Below are positions 26,033-33,834 of a DNA stretch of 64,000 bases, in pieces. The number at the start of each line of letters is the position of its first letter. Positions within the stretch are counted from its first letter, which is position 1. Origin of the DNA: Clostridia bacterium (lineage in GTDB: Bacteria; Bacillota; Clostridia; UMGS1883; UMGS1540); assembly GCA_017620205.1 (NCBI GenBank), contig JAFZQX010000044.1, forward strand, positions 1 to 64,000, written 5' to 3'. The notes beneath the pieces are model-generated. The model searched no databases, was not told where the DNA came from, and saw only the letters and a program-made list of their open reading frames with translations. A program made the position numbers and the translations under genes.

Positions 26033-27101
26033 TTTTAAAGAAGTTATAAGCCATTTCAATATCGACCGGTCGGCAGTTTCATACGGTGACGGACACATAA
26101 ACGACACATATCTTATAGAGGTTACACCGAGTAGGTACATACTTCAAAAGATAAATACAGCAATATTCAAAAACCCCGCTGAGCTTATGGAAAACATTGA
26201 AGCCGTTACGGCGCATCTGGCAGAAGAGATTAAGAAAACGGGCGGCAATCCGAAGCGCGAAACGCTTATGCTTGTTAAAACGACAGACGGCAAAAGCTAC
26301 TATAAGTCATCCGATGACGAATATTTCAGAATGTACAATTTCGTTGAAGATACCGTAACGTATCAATCGGCGCAAAAGCCCGGGCAGTTTTATGCCGCGG
26401 CAAAGGCGTTTGGTCTTTTTCAGAAAAGGCTCTCGGCATTCCCTGCGGAAAAACTCTTTGAAACCATACCGGACTTTCATAATACGGTAAAGAGATTTAA
26501 AGATTTTAAAGAAGCGGTAGATAACGATATTAAGGGAAGAAAAAAAGACGTTTTGCCCGAAATTGAATTTGCGCTTTCGCGTGAAAGCTTTACAGGTATT
26601 ATAACGGACGCACTCGATAAAGGCGAAATACCTACTCGCGTTACGCATAACGACACAAAGCTTAATAATGTTCTTTTTGATAAGGACACGGACGAGGCTA
26701 TATGCGTAATAGACCTTGATACCGTAATGCCCGGCTCGCTATTATACGATTTCGGCGACAGCATACGCTTCGGCGCTTCAAGCGGCGCGGAGGACGAGAA
26801 GGATCTGGATAAGATTTATTGCAGGCTCGACTACTTTGAAGCGTTTGCAAAAGGATTTCTTGAAGCACTCGGCGACGATATAACGAAAAAAGAACTTGAG
26901 CTTTTGCCCATATCCGCTAAGATGATGACTTACGAATGCGGAATACGCTTTTTAGGCGATTATCTAAACGGAGATACATATTTTAAAACGCACTACGCGG
27001 ATCAGAATTTAGACCGTGCACGAACACAGTTTAAGCTTGTTGCCGATATGGAAAACAAAATGGACGAAATGAATATGATTATAGATAGGCTGGCTAAATA
27101 A
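26025..27101 (+). CDS. NahK-like N-acetylhexosamine 1-kinase (APH fold)
   Basis: The 358-residue protein has the aminoglycoside-phosphotransferase fold. YGDGHINDTYLIE (about residues 20-32) is the N-lobe glycine loop, THNDTKLNNVLFD (about 206-218) is the catalytic loop with Asp and Asn, and CVIDLDTVMPGSLLYDFGD (about 226-244) is the metal-binding segment. NahK phosphorylates GlcNAc or GalNAc at C1 in the lacto-N-biose/galacto-N-biose pathway. The overlap with the nucleotidyltransferase and the NagB/NagA neighbours support HexNAc as substrate, but no lacto-N-biose phosphorylase is in view, so specificity is inferred. Homoserine kinase or choline kinase are less likely. Confidence 0.75.
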   Translation: MSNFKEVISHFNIDRSAVSYGDGHINDTYLIEVTPSRYILQKINTAIFKNPAELMENIEAVTAHLAEEIKKTGGNPKRETLMLVKTTDGKSYYKSSDDEYFRMYNFVEDTVTYQSAQKPGQFYAAAKAFGLFQKRLSAFPAEKLFETIPDFHNTVKRFKDFKEAVDNDIKGRKKDVLPEIEFALSRESFTGIITDALDKGEIPTRVTHNDTKLNNVLFDKDTDEAICVIDLDTVMPGSLLYDFGDSIRFGASSGAEDEKDLDKIYCRLDYFEAFAKGFLEALGDDITKKELELLPISAKMMTYECGIRFLGDYLNGDTYFKTHYADQNLDRARTQFKLVADMENKMDEMNMIIDRLAK

Positions 27102-27128
27102 TCCGCATAACTGAAAAGGTGTGAAAAC

Positions 27129-28178
27129 GTGACAGTGTTTAAAAATGCCTGTATTAACGGCAAATTCAAAGATATAAAAATACAAAAAGGTAAAATAGTT
27201 GAAATAGGTAAAATAGAAGATGGCGGAATTGACATCAGAGGCAAGACGGTTATTCCCGGCCTTATAGATATTCACACGCACGGTGCTGTCGGTGTTGACA
27301 CAATGGACGGTGAGAATATTGAAAAAATCAGTCAGTACCTTGCCGAAAACGGTGTAACCGCTTGGCTTCCGACAACAATGACAATGGATATAGCTGACTT
27401 AAAAAAAGTCACCGATTCTATTCCTAATACCAAAGGTGCAAAAATATTAGGTTATCACCTTGAGGGACCTTATATTGCCAAAGGACGAAAAGGCGCGCAG
27501 AATGGTAAGTATATTAAGAATCCGGATATAAATGAGTTTAAAAGCCTTAAAAACATTAAAATGGTAACTATTGCTCCCGAGCTTGAAGGCGGAATGGAGT
27601 TTATCAAGAAATGCGATTCTCTTGTTTCCATAGGCCATACCGACTGTGATTATGAAACAGCAGCAGAAGCTGTCAAAGAAGGTGCTGTTTGTCTTACGCA
27701 TACATTTAACGCAATGCCGCCTTTTAATCACAGAAACCCCGGTCCGATAGGCGCGGCAATAGATGAAAACATATATGTTCAGGTTATATGCGACGGACTT
27801 CACCTTCACAAAAGCGTTATTAAAATGCTATACAAAACATTCGGCGCAAACAGAATGATACTTATAAGCGACTCTATGCGCGCAACAGGACTCTCGGATG
27901 GAGAGTATGAGTTCGGCGGTCAGCCGATAGATGTTATAGATGGCGTTGCCAGAACACGCGACGGCGCACTTGCCGGAAGCACAACAAACCTTCTCGGCTG
28001 CGTTAAAAAAGCCATTGAGTTTGGAATACCTAAATACGATGCTATAAAGATGGCAACGGAAACCCCTGCAAAACTGTTGGGTGTAAATAAAGGCAAAATA
28101 CAAGTTGGGTATGATGCCGACCTTTTGATAGTAGATGATGATTTAAAGATAAAAAACCGCATGATGTCGGGCTTATAA
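27129..28178 (+). CDS. nagA: N-acetylglucosamine-6-phosphate deacetylase
   Basis: The 349-residue enzyme starts at GTG 27129 behind AAGGTG. Its barrel motifs are IDIHTHGAVGVDTMDG (about residues 46-61), YHLEGPYIAKGRKGAQN (about 109-125, metal-binding Glu), SIGHTDCDYETA (about 163-174), LTHTFNAM (about 184-191) and ISDSMRATG (about 244-252, catalytic Asp). It removes acetate from GlcNAc-6-phosphate to give the NagB substrate. It is the last of four consecutive amino-sugar genes. The protein is shorter than E. coli NagA (382) mainly at the C terminus, which ends at RMMSGL. Confidence 0.92.
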   Translation: MTVFKNACINGKFKDIKIQKGKIVEIGKIEDGGIDIRGKTVIPGLIDIHTHGAVGVDTMDGENIEKISQYLAENGVTAWLPTTMTMDIADLKKVTDSIPNTKGAKILGYHLEGPYIAKGRKGAQNGKYIKNPDINEFKSLKNIKMVTIAPELEGGMEFIKKCDSLVSIGHTDCDYETAAEAVKEGAVCLTHTFNAMPPFNHRNPGPIGAAIDENIYVQVICDGLHLHKSVIKMLYKTFGANRMILISDSMRATGLSDGEYEFGGQPIDVIDGVARTRDGALAGSTTNLLGCVKKAIEFGIPKYDAIKMATETPAKLLGVNKGKIQVGYDADLLIVDDDLKIKNRMMSGL

Positions 28179-28255
28179 TTCTAATATATAATGCTCCAAA
28201 GAGCTTTATATACATACACATCCTTTTTCAAACGATAGGAACCAATCCTTTCATG

Positions 28256-28354
28256 CCCTGGTAAAAGATGCAGAGAGCCGCGGCTTTGGTTTTTTTATTC
28301 GTTTTGCCGAACAATTAAGATTACTTAAAAGCCGCAGTTCTCTGATTTACAGGG
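28256..28354 (+). repeat. Long hairpin, possible family copy 8
   Basis: The outer stem CCCTG (28256-28260) pairs with CAGGG (28350-28354), CAGAGA (28271-28276) with TCTCTG (28339-28344), and GCGGCTTT (28280-28287) with AAAGCCGC (28328-28335). The loop is about 40 bases. The 5'-heavy internal loop and an upstream ATACATACACATCCTTTTT resemble the smaller hairpins at 19.7-23.5 kb, but the large loop makes membership less sure. It lies 78 bases after nagA. Confidence 0.5.
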
Positions 28355-28532
28355 TGTTAATACAGGAGGTAAAAAGACAAAAGCAGATTGTCTTGTGAAG
28401 CATAACATTCTAAAATGCTTTACAACATATACAAAAGATAAATCTGCAGTTTTTAAAGAAAGTTATTTTAATATAAAAAACAAAGAATTAAGAGCTATAC
28501 TTATATCTTTATATGCGAAATTTGTTGAATTT

Positions 28533-28573
28533 AGACATATATTGACAAATCATGTCAATATATGTCTTTTTTT
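28533..28573 (+). terminator. Strong intrinsic terminator
   Basis: A perfect inverted repeat with arms 28533-28547 and 28553-28567 (GACATATATTGACA and its complement, flanked by an A-T pair) around the 5-nt loop AATCA is followed by a run of T to 28573. It marks the end of the amino-sugar transcript and insulates it from the integrative module. The remainder of 28179-28780 holds the hairpin at 28256 and a regulatory inverted repeat at 28742. Confidence 0.85.
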
Positions 28574-28741
28574 CGCTATAATTTATTACATAATACTTTT
28601 CTATGCTTTTTTGAGTGCTGAAATACTAAAAAAATTTACCTTCTTTTGCGAAAAAAGTCGAATAAAAAGAACAAAAACAACTTTTTGTCGGTATTTAAAA
28701 CGGTTGTTTATAATAAAACCTCCGATTCGTTACCCGTAAAA

Positions 28742-28772
28742 CCAATTCGTTTTAAAAAAATCGAATTGGAGG
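28742..28772 (+). promoter_or_regulatory. Inverted repeat overlapping the ribosome binding site of the sigma-like gene
   Basis: CCAATTCG (28742-28749) pairs perfectly with CGAATTGG (28762-28769) across a 12-nt A/T-rich loop, and the 3' arm covers the first bases of the GGAGG ribosome binding site. A near copy of the left arm (CGATTCGTT) lies about 20 bases upstream. It may be an operator or an RNA hairpin that limits translation. Confidence 0.45.
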
Positions 28773-28780
28773 AATGTTAA

Positions 28781-29206
28781 ATGGAAAATAAAAAATTTTA
28801 CTGGATTATTGACGGCAAATATTATGAGGTTTCAAACGAAACATACTTAAAATATAAAAAAGATTATGACCATTCCAAAAGGTTAAAAGAATATGAAGCA
28901 GAAGTGACAGTTCTTTCCTTGGATAAAGTAATAACAAATGAACTTGACCTTTCGGAAGTATTGCCGGATCCGAGTGTTAACGTAGAAGACAGCGCAATAA
29001 ATAGTATTCTTCTTGAAAAAATGCGTAAGGAACGAAACAAACTGTCATTGGACGAAAAACTTTTACTTGAACTTTTGTTTGAACGAGGTAAAAGCCAGGA
29101 AGAAGCTGCGAAAATAACAGGAATACCGCAAAGCACCATTAGTTATAGGCTTGAAAGAATACTTAAAAAGCTACGGAAAGCAATGGGGTTGAATAAAAAA
29201 ATTTAA
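28781..29206 (+). CDS. Sigma-70 region 4-like / ICE regulatory protein
   Basis: The 141-residue protein ends with a helix-turn-helix of the sigma region 4 type: RGKSQEEAAKITGIPQSTISYRLERILKKLRKAMG (about residues 104-137). The N-terminal part starts FYWIIDGKYYEVSNETYLKYKK, as in the regulators encoded before xis and int in Tn916-like elements (ORF7-type). Those proteins are thought to promote transcription of the recombination and transfer genes. GGAGG lies 8 bases before ATG. Region 2 of a complete sigma factor is not recognisable. Confidence 0.75.
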   Translation: MENKKFYWIIDGKYYEVSNETYLKYKKDYDHSKRLKEYEAEVTVLSLDKVITNELDLSEVLPDPSVNVEDSAINSILLEKMRKERNKLSLDEKLLLELLFERGKSQEEAAKITGIPQSTISYRLERILKKLRKAMGLNKKI

Positions 29207-29280
29207 ATAATTTAAAAATTTTTTTGGTGAAAATCAAAAAAAACTCACTATATAGTATAGTAGGGGGTAAAATACTTAAC

Positions 29281-29655
29281 CCCGATGATTTTTGACAACT
29301 GAATACCCAAACACGAAACTTTAACAGTAATCCGAGCCTTCAGCAAGTGCGCCGAGACTTCCTGTGAAGGACAAGCCCTTCATAAAAAGGTCGCATATAA
29401 GGAACGAGCGTGTTACCACTTGGCTGTGATACAGATGCGGCTATCTGTGTGTCATGACGATTACTGACGATAATGATACTCCAACTACGGTTGCCCGGAC
29501 GGATGTCGGGGAGGTGAAATTCCTGTGTTGCTTGCCAAAGCATTTCGTGTCAATGCCCGCAAAGTCAGGGGACAGGAATAATACTGATATTAAAGATAAA
29601 CGATTTAAGAATCAAAAATACAGACGCTACGGGTTATCCGTATCGTCTGTGTTAT
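29281..29655 (+). ncRNA. Candidate structured leader RNA upstream of xis
   Basis: The 535-base gap between the sigma-like gene and xis has no convincing ORF but many pairings. CCTTCA (29337-29342) pairs with TGAAGG (29365-29370), and that same TGAAGG can instead pair with a second CCTTCA (29377-29382), giving two exclusive hairpins. ACAGAT (29431-29436) pairs with ATCTGT (29443-29448). CCCG (29494-29497) pairs with CGGG (29507-29510). ACAGACG-TACGG (29620-29632) pairs with CCGTA-CGTCTGT (29638-29650) with one mismatch. The GC-rich run 29331-29580 contrasts with the A/T-rich flanks. It may control expression of xis and int by attenuation. From memory, similar blocks precede xis in related elements, but I could not check. 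Confidence 0.5.
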
Positions 29656-29709
29656 TTGATTGATAAGACGAGTGTTTCGATTAACATAGGATAAGATTGG
29701 GGTGTCAAT

Positions 29710-29730
29710 ATGAAAAATATGATATGTTAA
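29710..29730 (+). CDS. Possible six-codon leader peptide before xis
   Basis: ATG at 29710 opens MKNMIC and stops at TAA 29728-29730, directly upstream of the xis ribosome binding site. GGGGTG lies 8-13 bases before it. Such a mini-ORF could couple or attenuate xis translation, but it is short enough to be chance. Confidence 0.25.
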   Translation: MKNMIC

Positions 29731-29742
29731 AAGGAGAGATAT

Positions 29743-29958
29743 TTGTTGACAGATTTAGTTGCAGCAAACACTATACCAATATGGAAAAAATATAATTTGA
29801 CGCCAAAAGAGGCTGCTGAATACAGCCATATCGGGCTTAATAAATTGGATGAATTATTAAATGATCCTATGTGTAGTTTTGTGTTACACATAGGCAAGAA
29901 ACGCTTGATAAAGCGAAAAGAATTTGAAAAGTTTTTAGAGAGTAGACTGGAGATTTAA
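29743..29958 (+). CDS. xis: Excisionase (Tn916 Xis-like)
   Basis: The 71-residue protein matches the excisionases of Tn916-type elements in size and pattern: IPIWKKYNLTPKEAAEYSHIGLNKLDELL (about residues 11-39) is a winged-helix DNA-binding region, and LHIGKKRLIKRKEFEKFL (about 48-65) is the basic wing and last helix. Xis directs the integrase to excision. The start is TTG 29743, or the next TTG at 29746, behind AAGGAGA. The integrase follows after 111 bases with its own promoter. Confidence 0.88.
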   Translation: MLTDLVAANTIPIWKKYNLTPKEAAEYSHIGLNKLDELLNDPMCSFVLHIGKKRLIKRKEFEKFLESRLEI

Positions 29959-29997
29959 TTATATAATATAGTTTTGACAAGAAATTTTAATACTTAA

Positions 29998-30026
29998 TTG
30001 ACTTTTTAGTTATATTAGGATATAAT
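29998..30026 (+). promoter_or_regulatory. Promoter of the integrase gene
   Basis: TTGACT (29998-30003) and TATAAT (30021-30026) are separated by 17 bases, close to the sigma-A consensus, and lie 44 bases before the int start. This suggests int can be transcribed independently of xis. Confidence 0.75.
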
Positions 30027-30069
30027 ATAAATCTGTGTCAGACTCTTTGTATAAAGGAGTTGATACAAT

Positions 30070-31263
30070 ATGGGAAAAGACTTGAAAGGAAAAGAAATAG
30101 GTGCCGGAATTTACCAGAGAAAAGACAAAAAATACTCCGCAAGATATTTAAGTAGAATTACAGGTAAAAGAGTTGAAAAATATTTTGACAAAGTTAATGA
30201 AGCCAGAAAATGGCTTGCCGAAGCAAAATACGAAGAAGAGCATAATACATATGGTGTGTCTTCAAAAATGACGGTTGATGCTTGGTTTGACTTTTGGGTT
30301 AAAAACATAGTTGCCGATTTGGCACCCAATACTGTTAGAAATTATACTGAAAGATATAAAACTAATATTCAACCTGTAGTAGGCAGACTGTTGTTGTCTG
30401 AGGTAAAACCTCTTCATTGCCAAAAGATATTGAATGATATGAACGAGTTTTATGCTGGCTCTACTATCAGACAAACATATATAACGATGGGAACCGTGTT
30501 TAAATCGGCACTCATGAATGATTTAATATCAAAGCATCCTATGGATGGGATTCGATTTACAAAGCCTGTAAAAGCAGTCAATGACATTAAGTATCTAACC
30601 GTGGAGGAACAAAAGAAGTTTTTAGAAGTAGCAAAGAGGTCACATAATTATTATCAATATGCTTTGATTCTTGAATTGGGTTTAAGAACGGGTGAATTAG
30701 TAGGATTAACATGGGATAGTATTGATTGGAAAAATCGCACCTTGACCGTAAATAAAACATTAGAGTATCGACATAATAATGGTTATTGGCGAGCAGGTCC
30801 CCCAAAAACTCCTACGAGTTACCGTACTATACCGCTTACAAACAGAGCGTATGATATACTGATGGACATATATTCTACAAAAGACACAAGAAAACAATCC
30901 GACATACTATCTCAAAAACTTGATTTTGTAGATAGACATACCGGTGAAAAGTCTACTCTTGTAATGAAAGATCTTGTTTTTATAAATTACAGAACAGGAG
31001 AACCGGCAAAGAACAGTTCTTATGACACCCATTTATATAAGTTGTGCGAAGAAGCAAATATAAGAAGATTTTGTATGCATTGTTTAAGACATACATATGC
31101 AACAAGAGCGGTAGAGGCGGGAGTGAATTTTAAATTTCTCAGTTCTCTGTTAGGTCATGCTTCTATTAAGACCACCCTTGACAGATACGCACATACAACA
31201 AAAGATTCAATGCTTCAAGCTGTTAAGCAATTTGAGACAAAAATGAACGAAATTATGGCATAA
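30070..31263 (+). CDS. int: Tyrosine site-specific integrase (Tn916 family)
   Basis: The 397-residue protein has the three parts of Tn916 Int. An N-terminal arm-binding domain (GAGIYQRKDKKYSARYLSR, residues 11-29) is followed by a SAM-like core-binding domain (about 70-160) and the catalytic domain. Catalytic residues visible are Arg in LELGLRTGELVGL (about 204), His and Arg in HCLRHTYATR (about 337-346), His in LLGHASIKTT, and Tyr in LDRYAHT (about 376). All are intact, so the enzyme looks active. AAAGGAG precedes the ATG. It catalyses integration and, with Xis, excision. Confidence 0.94.
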   Translation: MGKDLKGKEIGAGIYQRKDKKYSARYLSRITGKRVEKYFDKVNEARKWLAEAKYEEEHNTYGVSSKMTVDAWFDFWVKNIVADLAPNTVRNYTERYKTNIQPVVGRLLLSEVKPLHCQKILNDMNEFYAGSTIRQTYITMGTVFKSALMNDLISKHPMDGIRFTKPVKAVNDIKYLTVEEQKKFLEVAKRSHNYYQYALILELGLRTGELVGLTWDSIDWKNRTLTVNKTLEYRHNNGYWRAGPPKTPTSYRTIPLTNRAYDILMDIYSTKDTRKQSDILSQKLDFVDRHTGEKSTLVMKDLVFINYRTGEPAKNSSYDTHLYKLCEEANIRRFCMHCLRHTYATRAVEAGVNFKFLSSLLGHASIKTTLDRYAHTTKDSMLQAVKQFETKMNEIMA

Positions 31264-31288
31264 TTGGCGTAAAATTGGCGTAAACGCC
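31263..31288 (+). repeat. Tandem 11-bp repeat at the right end of the int module
   Basis: ATTGGCGTAAA occurs twice head to tail (31263-31273 and 31274-31284), and the second copy continues to CGCC so that GGCG and CGCC form a small hairpin. It directly follows the int stop codon and lies where integrase arm sites or the attR end are expected. Confidence 0.5.
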
Positions 31289-31337
31289 TTGCGCAAAATG
31301 CCGAAAACCCTTGAAAATAAAGGAGAAATGATTAAAA

Positions 31338-32432
31338 ATGAAACTAGGTATTGTAGGTCTTCCGAATGTAGGAAAGAGCACGCTTTTTAACGCTATAACA
31401 AAGGCCGGCGCGCAGAGCGCCAATTATCCGTTTTGTACTATTGAGCCGAATGTCGGAATAGTAGACGTTCCCGATGAAAGACTTAATGTTCTTGCAAAAA
31501 TGTACAATCCCGAAAAGGTTACGCCCGCGTTTATAGAATTTGTAGATATAGCGGGCCTTGTTAGGGGTGCTAGCAGGGGTGAAGGTCTTGGTAACAAATT
31601 TCTTTCGCATATAAGAGAAGTTGACGCAATTATCCATGTTGTGCGCTGCTTTGACGATGACAATATAGTACACGTTGACGGCAGTATTGACCCGATACGC
31701 GATATAGAAACGATAAATCTGGAACTTATATTTGCCGATCTTGAAACAGTTGATAAGAGATACGAAAGAGTTTCAAAGCTAGTTAAAACCGGCGAAAAGA
31801 AATACGCGCAGGAAGCGGAGGTGCTTTCAGAAATAAAGAAAGCTCTTGAAGACGGAATGCCTGCGCGTGCAGCGAAAATTACAGAAGATGATTGGCTTTT
31901 GGTGCGCGACATGAATCTGCTCACCGACAAAAAGATAATTTATGCAACTAATATGAGTGAAGATGATATAGCAGACGCCGAAAATAACGACTATTATAAA
32001 AAGGTTGCAGAATTTGCAGCAAAAGAAGGCTCGTCCATTATGCCTATTGCAGCTAAAATAGAAGAAGAAATAGCTACACTTGACGATGATGAAAAAGCTA
32101 TGTATCTTGAAGAACTCGGCATAGGAGAATCGGGCCTTGATAAGCTTGTCGCAAAAAGCTACGATCTTTTGGGTCTTATAAGCTACCTTACGGCAGGTCC
32201 CAAAGAAGTACGCGCATGGACAATAAAACGCGGAACGCGCGCACCGCAGGCTGCAGGTAAGATTCACAGCGATTTTGAGCGCGGCTTTATCCGCGCGGAG
32301 GTTGTTGCATATAAAGATTTAATTGAATGCGGCTCAAATCTTGCGGCAAAAGAAAAAGGCCTTGTCCGCAGTGAGGGAAAAGAATATGTAATGCAGGACG
32401 GGGATGTAGTTGTGTTCAGATTTAACGTGTAA
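31338..32432 (+). CDS. ychF: Redox-regulated ATPase YchF (Obg-family GTPase fold)
   Basis: The 364-residue protein has the standard YchF length. GLPNVGKST (about residues 6-14) is the P-loop, DIAGLVRGASRGEGLGNKFL (about 70-89) is switch II, and NMSE (about 201-204) replaces NKxD, which gives ATP preference. A helical hairpin and a C-terminal TGS domain (about 280-364) follow. YchF is a near-universal cytoplasmic protein linked to ribosomes and the oxidative stress response. AAAGGAG precedes the ATG. It marks return to core chromosome right after the integrase. Confidence 0.96.
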   Translation: MKLGIVGLPNVGKSTLFNAITKAGAQSANYPFCTIEPNVGIVDVPDERLNVLAKMYNPEKVTPAFIEFVDIAGLVRGASRGEGLGNKFLSHIREVDAIIHVVRCFDDDNIVHVDGSIDPIRDIETINLELIFADLETVDKRYERVSKLVKTGEKKYAQEAEVLSEIKKALEDGMPARAAKITEDDWLLVRDMNLLTDKKIIYATNMSEDDIADAENNDYYKKVAEFAAKEGSSIMPIAAKIEEEIATLDDDEKAMYLEELGIGESGLDKLVAKSYDLLGLISYLTAGPKEVRAWTIKRGTRAPQAAGKIHSDFERGFIRAEVVAYKDLIECGSNLAAKEKGLVRSEGKEYVMQDGDVVVFRFNV

Positions 32433-32443
32433 GGAATAAAAAT

Positions 32444-33304
32444 ATGTATATTAAAGATTATTTTAAAAAAGATAAATCAATAATTTCTTTTGAGATATTT
32501 CCGCCTAAAAAGGATGCGCCCGTTGAAGGCGTTTTGGAAGCGTCAAAACTGATGGCAGATATGAAACCATCTTATATGAGCATTACATACGGCGCAGGAG
32601 GTACGTCAAGAGACAATACCGTCAGCCTTTCTTCTTATGTTCAGAATGAACTCGGTATAACGGCGCTGTCGCACTTAACGTGCGTCGGAACTAAAAAAGA
32701 AGAACTCCCCCGTATGCTTCGTGAACTTAAAGATAACAACGTAACAAACATACTTGCTCTGCGCGGTGATTTTCCTGAAGGCGGAGAGAATATGCCACTC
32801 CATTATAAGCATGCTTCAAATTTAATAGAAGAGATTAAGAAAACAGGAGACTTTTGCGTAGGCGGTGCTTGCTATCCCGAAGGACACCTTGAAAGTGACA
32901 ATGTTTATATTGACATGGAAAACTTAAAATACAAAGTTGACGCAGGCGTTGATTTTCTCGTGTCACAGCTCTTTTTTGATAACAGCGTATTTTTTAATTT
33001 TCTGTACCGTGCCGCGGCAAAGGGAATAAACGTACCTATAGACGCCGGCATTATGCCCGTTACAAGCAAAAAGCAGATAAAGAGAATGTGCGCTTTATCG
33101 GGCTCGGCTCTTACACCTAAGTATAAATCAATACTCGATAAGTACTATGATAAGCCGGAAAGTCTCGAAAAAGCCGGCATAGCTTATGCTACAGACCAAA
33201 TAATAGATTTAATTGCAAACGGCGTTTCGGGAATACATCTATATACTATGAACAAGCCGGAAATAGCCGGCGCTATTATGAAAAACTTAGAAGGAATAAT
33301 CTGA
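32444..33304 (+). CDS. metF: Methylenetetrahydrofolate reductase
   Basis: The 286-residue protein is MetF, which reduces methylene-THF to methyl-THF for methionine synthesis. SFEIFPPKKD (about residues 15-24) carries the catalytic Glu, SITYGAGGTSRDNT (about 47-60) binds FAD, and LALRGDFP (about 105-112) is the conserved flavin and folate region. It overlaps the next gene by one base, and with metH behind it forms a methionine operon. AAGGA precedes the ATG. Confidence 0.95.
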   Translation: MYIKDYFKKDKSIISFEIFPPKKDAPVEGVLEASKLMADMKPSYMSITYGAGGTSRDNTVSLSSYVQNELGITALSHLTCVGTKKEELPRMLRELKDNNVTNILALRGDFPEGGENMPLHYKHASNLIEEIKKTGDFCVGGACYPEGHLESDNVYIDMENLKYKVDAGVDFLVSQLFFDNSVFFNFLYRAAAKGINVPIDAGIMPVTSKKQIKRMCALSGSALTPKYKSILDKYYDKPESLEKAGIAYATDQIIDLIANGVSGIHLYTMNKPEIAGAIMKNLEGII

Positions 33305-33834
33305 TGGTTATTGATGATGCTTTGAGATATATGGGCGTTTTAAAGCCAACAGGTGACGATAAAAAAAACGTCCGGAACGCCATTAAAGAAATTGAAACCG
33401 TTGCTCAAAAGAAGTGCATTATAAAAGAAATGCCCGTATCCGGTGTTGACGAATTACTCATCGGAAACGATATTTTAAAGCATATTGAAGGATGCGGCAG
33501 AGTGATTTTGTTTTTGGCAACGCTCGGCGCAGGTGTTGACAGGCTTATAAAGCGTGCACAGATAGAAAGCATGGCGGGGGCCGTTTATATTGACGCGGCG
33601 GCATCGGCTTTGCTTGAAGAATACTGCGACAGCTTGTGCAGAGAGATTTCAGAAACTAAAATAATAACAGACAGATTCTCGCCCGGGTACGGCGATATGC
33701 CGATTGAAATTCAGCCGAAGCTGCTGGAAGCGTTGGGGGCGAAAAAAATAGGAGTATCGGTTGCAAAGAGTTTTATGATGGTTCCGACAAAATCAGTATC
33801 TGCTGTAATTGGCGTAAAAGGAGATAAAGCATGA
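33304..33834 (+). CDS. Methionine synthase reactivation-domain protein
   Basis: The 176-residue protein corresponds to the activation (AdoMet-binding) region of cobalamin-dependent methionine synthase, encoded as a separate gene as is common in Clostridia. RFSPGYGDMPIEIQPKLLEALGAKKIGVSVAKSFMMVPTKSVSAVIG (about 122-168) contains the RxSPGYGD and PxKSVS elements that bind AdoMet. It would help reductive methylation of inactive cob(II)alamin in MetH. It overlaps metF by one base and metH by four bases. Confidence 0.88.
   Translation: MVIDDALRYMGVLKPTGDDKKNVRNAIKEIETVAQKKCIIKEMPVSGVDELLIGNDILKHIEGCGRVILFLATLGAGVDRLIKRAQIESMAGAVYIDAAASALLEEYCDSLCREISETKIITDRFSPGYGDMPIEIQPKLLEALGAKKIGVSVAKSFMMVPTKSVSAVIGVKGDKA

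Larger units (their letters stand above)
28534..31288 (+). mobile_element. ICE recombination module or remnant (sigma-like regulator, xis, int)
   Basis: Three genes in the order sigma-like regulator, excisionase, integrase form the right end of Tn916/Tn1549-type elements. No relaxase, coupling protein or VirB4 lies to their left; nagA comes first. So this is a deleted ICE end, or a small element that could be mobilised in trans. The right border is probably just after int, because ychF starts 74 bases later. The left border is uncertain, somewhere in 28.2-28.75 kb; I found no convincing direct-repeat pair for attL and attR. Confidence 0.65.

Noticed and set aside
28395-28739. A 114-codon + strand ORF after nagA
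   Set aside because: It runs through the strong terminator at 28533-28573, has no good ribosome binding site and no recognisable domain; composition is that of A/T-rich intergenic sequence.
28179-31337. A direct-repeat pair marking attL and attR of the int module
   Set aside because: TGCCGAA occurs on both sides (about 28306 and 31300) but seven bases are too short to be convincing.
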